From Planctomycetaceae bacterium (lineage in GTDB: Bacteria; Planctomycetota; Planctomycetia; Pirellulales; Thermoguttaceae), in contig JAITBS010000221.1 in the NCBI GenBank assembly GCA_031283515.1, forward strand, positions 1 through 5,004: a stretch of DNA of 5,004 nt. Direction: 5' to 3'. This document shows positions 1 to 5,004 of the stretch, one piece after another. Numbering within the stretch: the first letter of the stretch is position 1; the number at the start of each line of letters is the position of its first letter. The position numbers and the translations under genes are program-made. The notes under the pieces are model-generated. The model did no database searches, was not told where the DNA came from, and saw only the letters and a program-made list of their open reading frames with translations.

Positions 1-51
1 TATCAGTGGAATATTCGTCAATTTGTTTACCAATGGGCTCCAAAGGTAGCC

Positions 52-70
52 AACGTTTCGCCGAAACGTT
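52..70. repeat. Short perfect hairpin, left arm of the first element
   Basis: AACGTTT (52-58) and AAACGTT (64-70) form a perfect 7-bp stem around the loop CGCCG. A sister hairpin lies at 198-214 in the opposite arm, with the same loop in reverse complement but a changed stem. Confidence 0.7.
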
Positions 71-197
71 TTAAACAATACAATACGGCGTACTCGCCGA
101 CTTGCCCCTGTTGACGGACGGAAATGAAGGACTCACTGCGTACAACACAATAGTAAAACTCAACCGTTGCGACCGTAGGTTTATTGTATTGTTCAAA

Positions 198-214
198 ACC
201 TTTCGGCGAAAGGT
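198..214. repeat. Short perfect hairpin, right arm of the first element
   Basis: ACCTTT (198-203) and AAAGGT (209-214) form a perfect 6-bp stem around CGGCG. Relative to the hairpin at 52-70 the third base pair is swapped (G-C to C-G), so pairing is preserved although the sequence differs. Confidence 0.7.
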
Positions 215-387
215 CGCCTACCTTGTAATTTCCAACTGTAAACAAATTCAAAAATATTCCACTGATAGATTACAAATATGTTTACACTTCTTAGTTTGAA
301 AATAAATATTTTCATGTACAATTTTATGAAAGTTCCGATACCGTTGGATATCGAAAATCAATATTGTTTACAATCACCAAACTAAAA

Positions 388-394
388 AAGGAAA
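388..394 (+). promoter_or_regulatory. Shine-Dalgarno for the HzsA-related gene
   Basis: AAGGAAA ends 4 bases before the ATG at 399. This decides the start: there is an in-frame stop (TGA at 327-329) upstream and no other usable start codon between it and the ATG. The 275-398 leader is otherwise AT-rich with no convincing operator. Confidence 0.75.
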
Positions 395-398
395 TTTA

Positions 399-3300
399 AT
401 GATACATGTTATTTTTGTAATTAGTTTATTTACTTTTTGTACGATTTCATGTTTTGCGGAATCGGTTGTATTTGATTTTGAATCCGGCGATCTTGCCAAA
501 GACGGTTGGAAAATTATCGAAGGTGAAAACTCAAAACCGGTTGGTAATCGTAATGTAGAATTTCATAACGAAAATATTCCTTATGTCAAACACGGCAAGT
601 TTTATTTGACAACATTGGAATCGGCAAAAAATGCCGCTCCGATTGACGATACAATTTGTGTTCTCGAATCACCGGTGTTCGTGTTAAACGGCAACGAAGC
701 TAAACTCATGGTCGGCGGCGGTAAGTCGGAAAAAACTTATGTTGGTCTTTGTCCGGTTCTTGATGACGGTAACATCGGTGAACCAGTTCGCAAAGCACAA
801 GGACAAAATTCACAAAAACTCGATGAAATTGTCTGGAATGTTACAGAATTAAAAGGTAAAGCGTTTGTTTTACAAGTTGTCGATAAAGTAACCGGCAGTT
901 GGGCACACATCCGAATGGATAACTTCCACGTTAATGGTCATCTTGATGTTGCGAAAACAAAGCAGCGGGAACAATTTTTGCATGAAATAATTGCCAAACG
1001 TGAAACGTTGGAAAAAACCAAACGCGATGTTGCCCGTAACAATCCGTTGCTTAACGCCCATCCGATTTTGTATGTAACCCGTGAACAGTACCGTTCCGAT
1101 CACCACAACACCGCAACCTTATTTCAAAAAAACGAAATCAACGAAGGAAGTTTTCGCGGCGATAGTTCATTGCGTATCTGGAATCCAAAAGATAATTCTG
1201 TAAAAATATTGCTTGAAGTTCCCGAAGGTATTGTTCGTGATCCATGTCTGTCATTTGACGCAACAAAATTACTTGTTTCTATTCGCAGAAATAGTCAGGA
1301 CGATTATCATATCTACGAATTACAACTCAAACCATTTTTAACTGGAAATCAAAAAACAATTGCCATTACAAAAAATATTGATTTGACCGAGACACCGATT
1401 CGTCAATTGACTTATTTGTCCGGCGTCAGTGATATTGATCCGCTTTATTTGCCGACAGGGGAAATCGTTTTTTCCTCAACACGTGAACCGAAGTATTGTA
1501 TGTGTAACAGGCATATCATGTGTAATCTGTACAAAATGAACGGCGATGGTTCAAATGTCCGGCAGATCGGTAAAAGTACACTTTTTGAAGGTCACGCCGT
1601 ATTGGCACCGGATGGTCGAATTATTTATGACCGTTGGGAATATGTTGACCGGAATTTCGGTGATGCTCAGGGACTTTGGATAACAACTGCCGACGGTTTT
1701 AATCACGCAATTTTTTGGGGCAATAATACCGCATCGCCCGGAGGTGTTATCGACGCTCACATTGTACCGGGCAGTTCTTCCGTTTTCGTTGCAACATTCA
1801 CTTCAACTCACGATAGACCTTGGGGAGCAATTGCATTGGTTGATCGGCAAAAAGGAATTGACGGTAAACAGGCAGTGTTACAAACTTGGCCCGAATCGGC
1901 AATCGATCTTGTTGATGAAGGAAACGAAGAAACATTTACAGAAGTTTTTCGTTATGATAAATTTCGAAGTGTTCTGCCGAAATTTGAAGACCCGTTTCCG
2001 CTTTCCACTGATTGGTTTCTCGCATCCGGTATGACAGGGCAGGGCGAAAAAATGGGAATTTATCTGCTTGGCCGCGACGGAACCATGCAACTCGTTTTTG
2101 AAGACAAAAATGTTTCCGGTTCACATGGCTGTTTTGATCCGATACCGTTTGCACCGGCAGTTCCGCCGCCGGTCAATATTCAGGAAGCCGACTATTCACA
2201 GTCCGCCGGAATTTTTTATGTAACAAATGTCTATGAAGGTTTCGGGATGAAAGATGTTAAAAAGGGAAGTGTTAAATTTTTACGGGTTGTTGAGTCGCCG
2301 GAAAAGAAAACATGGTCACCGAAAGGTTGGGCAAACGGACATGGTGAACAAGCACCAGGTATGAATTGGTACGAATTTATCAACAAACGTGTTCTCGGAA
2401 CCGTTCCGGTAGAAGATGACGGTAGCGTTCATTTTACAGTTCCCGCCGATACATTTTTGTATTTTCAATTGCTCGATGAACATGGACGAATGATCCAAAC
2501 AATGCGTAGCGGTATTATTATTCGTCCGGGTGAAACGAATGGTTGCGTCGGTTGTCATGAAGACCGGCTGGCAACTTTTCCGCCGCTTCCCAACACGCCC
2601 AAAGCACTCACCAAATCGCCTCAACACATGAATGGTTGGTACGGTACACCGCGACTTTTTAGTTACGTTAAAGAAGTTCAAGAACCTGTATTTGATCAAT
2701 ATTGCGTTCAATGTCATGATTACGGCAAAGTTGAGCAAAACCCGAAAAAACCGAATCTTGCCGGAGATTTGAACACGATCTTCAACACGTCTTATGTTGA
2801 ACTGTACAAAAAGAATTTAATCAAAGTAGTCGGAGCAGGACCGCATGTCAAGTTGAAACCTTACACGTGGGGTTCAACGCAAAGCAAGATTGCCGACATT
2901 TTACTCAATGGTCATTCGGATTCGGCGATTGACGCTCAACGTAAAGAACTTGGCGTGTACATTAATTATCAAACAAACGCAGAAGCTGTTGAACGGGTTT
3001 TAACGTGGATTGATTTGAATGCTCCCTATTATCCGACTTATTTGACTTCGTTTCCGAACAACCGGTTTGGACGTTGTCCGCTTTCGGATGAACAACTAAC
3101 GCAGTTAGCGGTAATTTGTGGTTACAAAAATATTTTTCACAGCCGTAATGCTGATGGACAAGTTGCATTGGACTGGGCAATTTCGTTTACCAGACCGGAA
3201 TTGAGTCCATGTTTAACGAAGTTGTTGAAAGATTCACCGGAGTATAAAGAGGCTTTATCAATTATTGTGACCGGCAAAAAATCGCTTACGGCAACACCTC

Positions 3301-3449
3301 GCGGAGAAGATCCAAACATCATCTCCATTCCGCAACGCGACACCCAACAACAAGCAAAATATGACTTCCTCCGAAACATCGAACTCCGAATGCGTGAAGC
3401 CATTGTCAACAAGGAAAAATTATTCGACAAAAATATCGGACAAAAATAG
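399..3449 (+). CDS. HzsA-related exported diheme c-type cytochrome with beta-propeller
   Basis: 1016 residues. Residues 1-20 form a hydrophobic export signal lacking Lys/Arg, with likely cleavage after Cys-Phe-Ala20; Cys18 gives a weak alternative lipobox. Residues 22-180 resemble the beta-sandwich found before such propellers (FDFESGD start, conserved GQNSQ and MDNFHVNG). A charged helical linker (184-215) follows. Residues 221 to about 600 are the HZS alpha-like propeller, with DHHNT at 234-238, REPKYCMCNRH ending at His372, YDRWEYVDRNFGDAQG, WGNNTASPGG and HGCFDP near 576-581. A beta-rich segment with VPVEDDGSVHF (669-679) leads to heme site one, CVGCH (716-720), then heme site two, CVQCH (769-773). 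The tail has the family signatures GAGPH, TWIDLNAPYYP (869-879) and FTRPELSPCL. The two hemes imply a periplasmic or outer-surface redox protein needing cytochrome c maturation. Family members are often multi-copy in planctomycetes and their substrates are generally unknown; hydrazine synthesis is unlikely because no HzsB/C partner is present. Family call strong, reaction unknown. No frameshift or truncation is seen. Confidence 0.93.
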   Translation: MIHVIFVISLFTFCTISCFAESVVFDFESGDLAKDGWKIIEGENSKPVGNRNVEFHNENIPYVKHGKFYLTTLESAKNAAPIDDTICVLESPVFVLNGNEAKLMVGGGKSEKTYVGLCPVLDDGNIGEPVRKAQGQNSQKLDEIVWNVTELKGKAFVLQVVDKVTGSWAHIRMDNFHVNGHLDVAKTKQREQFLHEIIAKRETLEKTKRDVARNNPLLNAHPILYVTREQYRSDHHNTATLFQKNEINEGSFRGDSSLRIWNPKDNSVKILLEVPEGIVRDPCLSFDATKLLVSIRRNSQDDYHIYELQLKPFLTGNQKTIAITKNIDLTETPIRQLTYLSGVSDIDPLYLPTGEIVFSSTREPKYCMCNRHIMCNLYKMNGDGSNVRQIGKSTLFEGHAVLAPDGRIIYDRWEYVDRNFGDAQGLWITTADGFNHAIFWGNNTASPGGVIDAHIVPGSSSVFVATFTSTHDRPWGAIALVDRQKGIDGKQAVLQTWPESAIDLVDEGNEETFTEVFRYDKFRSVLPKFEDPFPLSTDWFLASGMTGQGEKMGIYLLGRDGTMQLVFEDKNVSGSHGCFDPIPFAPAVPPPVNIQEADYSQSAGIFYVTNVYEGFGMKDVKKGSVKFLRVVESPEKKTWSPKGWANGHGEQAPGMNWYEFINKRVLGTVPVEDDGSVHFTVPADTFLYFQLLDEHGRMIQTMRSGIIIRPGETNGCVGCHEDRLATFPPLPNTPKALTKSPQHMNGWYGTPRLFSYVKEVQEPVFDQYCVQCHDYGKVEQNPKKPNLAGDLNTIFNTSYVELYKKNLIKVVGAGPHVKLKPYTWGSTQSKIADILLNGHSDSAIDAQRKELGVYINYQTNAEAVERVLTWIDLNAPYYPTYLTSFPNNRFGRCPLSDEQLTQLAVICGYKNIFHSRNADGQVALDWAISFTRPELSPCLTKLLKDSPEYKEALSIIVTGKKSLTATPRGEDPNIISIPQRDTQQQAKYDFLRNIELRMREAIVNKEKLFDKNIGQK

Positions 3450-3457
3450 TGTCAATA

Positions 3458-3499
3458 AATGAGATATTTCAAATCCGACCTCATTAAATGTCGAAATAT
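3458..3499. terminator. Weak AT-rich hairpins after the cytochrome gene, possible terminator
   Basis: Two mutually exclusive foldings are possible just after the stop codon: AATGAG (3458-3463) with CTCATT (3480-3485), or ATATTT (3464-3469) with AAATAT (3494-3499) plus an inner CGAC/GTCG pairing. No immediate T-tract follows; a T-rich run appears only at 3525-3541. Called weakly because the position is right but the structure is not a classical intrinsic terminator. Confidence 0.3.
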
Positions 3500-3508
3500 T
3501 TACGAAAT

Positions 3509-3524
3509 TGTAATCTATCAGTGG
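3509..3524 (+). repeat. Solo copy of the shared terminal motif
   Basis: TGTAATCTATCAGTGG matches the first 16 bases of the motif found at 274 (minus), 4309 (plus) and 4640 (minus). After it the sequence diverges (CATTTTT rather than AATATTT). No inverted partner is found downstream before the palindrome, so this is a single-ended remnant or a half-element joined to the palindromes at 3544-3602. Confidence 0.7.
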
Positions 3525-3543
3525 CATTTTTATTTTTTATTCT

Positions 3544-3561
3544 TCACCCCGAAGTGGGTGA
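3544..3561. repeat. Short palindrome, REP-like
   Basis: TCACCC (3544-3549) pairs perfectly with GGGTGA (3556-3561) around the loop CGAAGT. It sits 20 bases after the solo terminal motif. It could also act as a transcription end for the upstream gene, since TATTTT follows, but similar GC-rich palindromes recur in this window beyond any gene end. Confidence 0.55.
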
Positions 3562-3571
3562 TATTTTCATA

Positions 3572-3602
3572 ACCGTAGGTCAAGCGCAGCGCGACCCACG
3601 GT
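3572..3602. repeat. Palindrome with GC-rich centre, REP-like
   Basis: ACCGTAGGTC (3572-3581) and GACCCACGGT (3593-3602) are inverted copies with one mismatched pair; the 11-base centre AAGCGCAGCGC is strikingly GC-rich against the AT-rich surroundings. I recall closely similar sequences as dispersed intergenic repeats in planctomycete genomes, but cannot search here. Nothing recognisable lies between this element and the gene remnant starting at 3696. Confidence 0.6.
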
Positions 3603-3695
3603 CAACATCTCTCCTCAACATCGTCTGAAAAACGAAACGAAACGAGCTGAATCGTACAAACTAGTGCTTTGTTAATCTTAAAAACTGGCATATTT

Positions 3696-4114
3696 TTAAA
3701 TTGGGTCAATTGTTATAATATTTGTCCATTCATCACGATAGCGTTCATTTTTCGGCGGTTGGGGAAATTTTTCGTACGGATTCAAGAAGTTCAAAATCTT
3801 TTAAATCTTTATCGAATTGTTGTACATTATCAAACCATTCGGCGGCACGAGTCAACCATTTTTCGCCGTTGTCCACATCGAAAAAACTTACTAAATGCGC
3901 CGTTCCAATATCCAACAACACTTCACCGCGATACAATCCGTATTTGTTTTTCTCAATAAATTGTACGGCTCGTTCCTCTGATTATTGCAACGTTTTATAT
4001 CAAATCGGCATATAATTGATACATTCCTGTTGCATACGCCGTGCGGACTTTCCAGATGATATTGTCAACAGAATATTTGAAATTAACATTCGGATTGGAT
4101 GCATTCTGTAACAC
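3696..4114 (-). pseudogene. Frameshifted gene remnant, helical repeat-like protein, family not recognised
   Basis: Three consecutive minus-strand segments in different frames read like real protein. First, 4114 to 3995 gives 39 residues (including SVDNIIWKVRTAYATGMYQ) ending in a stop. Second, 3981 to 3745 gives about 78 residues (including ERAVQFIEKN, GEVLLDIGTAHLVSFF and WLTRAAEWFDNV). Third, 3779 to 3696 gives 27 residues (PYEKFPQPPKNERYRDEW then TNIITIDPI) with a plausible natural stop. At least two frame changes and one internal stop separate them, and no credible start lies upstream. The residue pattern is mainly helical and a little like tetratricopeptide repeats, but I do not recognise the family. 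The promoter-side part lies within the large palindrome, and it is duplicated at 4835-5004. It probably decayed after the rearrangement; assembly error at AT-rich runs is an alternative. Confidence 0.6.
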
Positions 4115-4384
4115 TTTTTATAATATCAATTTTGATTGAGATTTTAACTGAAAGTGATTTTTAACTTGTCATCAAAAAACATCTACCGGATTACTAATTT
4201 TGGAACAAATAATAAAAAGATGGAAAATAGAATTTTATTAACGAAACAGTGGAATTATCCGATAATACTGTTGCGAAAAGATTTGTCAGGTGACTATCGT
4301 AAAATTTTTGTAATCTATCAGTGGAATATTTTTTCCTACGTCCTGAAAGGACAACATAAACCAGCCCTACCCAACGGGTAGGGT
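3945..4384 (+). repeat. Left arm of the giant inverted repeat
   Basis: The 440 bases are the reverse complement of 4565-5004 with six mismatches (at 4063, 4107, 4201, 4210, 4315 and 4328) and no indels, about 98.6% identity. The true outer limit is unknown, because position 3944 would pair with a base beyond the window. From the outside in, the arm holds part of the minus-strand gene remnant (to 4114), a featureless AT-rich stretch (4115-4308) with a small palindrome at 4247-4270, then the first half of the central element. An open frame across 4154-4381 is repeated identically in the other arm and is not gene-like. Confidence 0.95.
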
Positions 4385-4640
4385 TACAAAATCATCATCA
4401 ACAATTTCGCCCTGAAAGGGCAAGATAGAGTGGATAGTTGAGAGTGCCGCAAAGCGAATTACTATCAAAACGGTATTACTCCGCTTGCGACACTCTCCAC
4501 TATCAACTATCCACTCTCAACTATATCCTGCCCTTTCAGGGCGATCTTGTTGGCGGTCACTTTGACCCTACCCGTTGGGTAGGGCTGGTTTATGTTGTCC
4601 TTTCAGGACGTAGGAAAAAAAATTCCACTGATATATTACA
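4309..4640. repeat. Central MITE-like element with nested hairpins
   Basis: It begins with TGTAATCTATCAGTGGAATA (4309-4328) and ends with the inverted motif (4621-4640, two changes). Both sides are flanked by AAAATTTT (4301-4308 and 4641-4648), which could be a target duplication or simply part of the symmetric arms. The interior is nested: GTCCT-GAA-AGGAC (4340-4352), CCCTACCC-AAC-GGGTAGGG (4365-4383) and GCCCT-GAA-AGGGC (4409-4421), mirrored at 4597-4609, 4566-4584 and 4530-4542. The whole closes on an imperfect stem (4442-4456 with 4482-4495) around a loop near 4457-4481. No protein is encoded; the plus-strand open frame across 4438-4755 reads low-complexity repeat sequence. If transcribed, it would fold into one long hairpin. 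Confidence 0.8.
4497..4524. repeat. Two-copy 14-bp tandem repeat
   Basis: CCACTATCAACTAT (4497-4510) is followed directly by CCACTCTCAACTAT (4511-4524), differing at one base. The left side of the central element holds about one inverted unit (4427-4446), so copy number differs between the sides. This accounts for part of the loss of perfect symmetry near the centre. Confidence 0.75.
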
Positions 4641-5004
4641 AAAATTTTACGATAGTCACCTGACAAATCTTTTCGCAACAGTATTATCGGATAATTCCAC
4701 TGTTTCGTTAATAAAATTCTATTTTCCATCTTTTTATTTTTTGTTCCGAAATTAGTAATCCGGTAGATGTTTTTTGATGACAAGTTAAAAATCACTTTCA
4801 GTTAAAATCTCAATCAAAATTGATATTATAAAAAGTGTTACTGAATGCATCCAATCCGAATGTTAATTTCAAATATTCTGTTGACGATATCATCTGGAAA
4901 GTCCGCACGGCGTATGCAACAGGAATGTATCAATTATATGCCGATTTGATATAAAACGTTGCAATAATCAGAGGAACGAGCCGTACAATTTATTGAGAAA
5001 AACA
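4565..5004 (-). repeat. Right arm of the giant inverted repeat, continues past the window
   Basis: Reverse complement of 3945-4384 with six substitutions and no indels. The match is still perfect at the last base of the window, so the arm is longer than 440 bases. Between the central element and the remnant copy (4649-4834) it is AT-rich with no recognised feature. Confidence 0.95.
4835..5004 (+). pseudogene. Inverted duplicate of the gene remnant, cut by window end
   Basis: This is the mirror of 3945-4114. The plus strand repeats the same protein-like segment (NASNPNVNFKYSVDD, then WKVRTAYATGMYQLYADLI and a stop at 4952-4954), and then, in another frame, SEERAVQFIEKN up to the window edge. 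It shares the same stop and frame change as the left copy, so that damage predates the duplication or was homogenised between the arms. The two differences are Asp for Asn (4886) and Leu for Gln (4842). Confidence 0.6.

Larger units (their letters stand above)
1..274. repeat. MITE-like element with imperfect inverted arms, left end cut by window
   Basis: The first 15 bases (TATCAGTGGAATATT) are the exact reverse complement of 253-267. The symmetry continues inward: 20-30 pairs with 238-248, 43-51 approximately with 216-224, and 74-85 with 182-193, leaving a central stretch (86-181) that does not pair well. The right end extends to 274 as the full motif TGTAATCTATCAGTGGAATA read on the minus strand; the matching left end would begin about 7 bases before the window. 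No transposase is encoded. The long open frames that cross it on both strands follow from the inverted symmetry and are not called as genes. The terminal motif recurs at 3509, 4309 and 4640, so this is a dispersed family. It could be a non-autonomous transposon or a REP/BIME-type composite; target-site duplications cannot be checked because the left flank is missing. Confidence 0.75.

Noticed and set aside
27..299. Overlapping open frames of 65-74 codons on both strands across the first element
   Set aside because: They follow from the inverted arms, lack a ribosome binding site and cover the hairpins and terminal motif; repeat-derived.
296..322. Possible promoter TTGAAA (296-301) and TACAAT (317-322)
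   Set aside because: Spacer is 15 bases, both boxes are common by chance in AT-rich DNA, and planctomycete promoters are poorly defined.
336..353. Imperfect CGATACC/GGATATCG dyad upstream of the cytochrome gene
   Set aside because: Has a bulge and a three-base loop and no second copy; could be an operator but the support is too thin.
870..3430. Several 69-140 codon frames opposite or out of frame within the cytochrome gene
   Set aside because: Shadows of a coding frame whose family signatures are continuous from start to stop.
399..3449. True hydrazine synthase alpha subunit of an anammox bacterium
   Set aside because: No beta/gamma subunit genes nearby, an extra N-terminal beta-sandwich, and the heme tyrosine I recall is absent; it fits the wider HzsA-related family better.
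4309..4640. CRISPR-like array
   Set aside because: The repeats are inverted and nested, not regularly spaced direct repeats with unique spacers.
4438..4755. 105-codon plus-strand open frame
   Set aside because: It translates the tandem 14-mer and the nested hairpins, a known kind of spurious frame in repeat-rich intergenic DNA.
4154..4795. Two almost identical 75-codon open frames, one per palindrome arm, facing each other
   Set aside because: Identity is explained by the inverted repeat; composition is low-complexity and Asn/Ile/Lys-rich, there is no Shine-Dalgarno, and the frame ends inside REP-like hairpins.

Overview
This AT-rich window (about 40% G+C by eye) carries one intact gene set among repeats. 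The gene's family and the density of short palindromic repeats suggest a planctomycete or a relative in the PVC group, probably a low-GC lineage. The family assignment is fairly secure; the taxonomic one is inference.

Layout. 1-274: a MITE-like element whose two arms (1-85 and 182-267) are imperfect inverted copies, each holding a small TTT-CGCCG-AAA hairpin; the left edge is cut by the window. 275-398: AT-rich leader with a clear Shine-Dalgarno. 399-3449 (+): a 1016-codon gene for an exported diheme c-type cytochrome of the HzsA-related family, with an N-terminal beta-sandwich, a beta-propeller like the hydrazine synthase alpha subunit, and two CxxCH motifs (716-720 and 769-773). 3450-3695: intergenic palindromes, including a lone copy of the motif that ends the first element. 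3696-4114 (-): a frameshifted gene remnant with no intact reading frame. 3945-5004: a very large palindrome with arms of at least 440 bp, about 98.6% identical, centred near 4474 and running off the right edge. At its core (4309-4640) is a second element with the same terminal motif as the first, built of nested REP-like hairpins and a short tandem repeat.

The cytochrome gene appears to be monocistronic in this window; no hydrazine synthase beta/gamma subunits or cytochrome maturation genes are visible. The most unusual content is the repeat architecture. One terminal motif, TGTAATCTATCAGTGGAATA, occurs five times (one truncated, one diverged after 16 bases) and caps elements with unrelated interiors. 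Two hairpin families show compensated stem changes between copies, which suggests that the folded form matters. The right arm of the palindrome duplicates part of the gene remnant, so the inverted duplication probably happened around the central repeat element. No tRNA, rRNA, CRISPR array or transposase gene was found.
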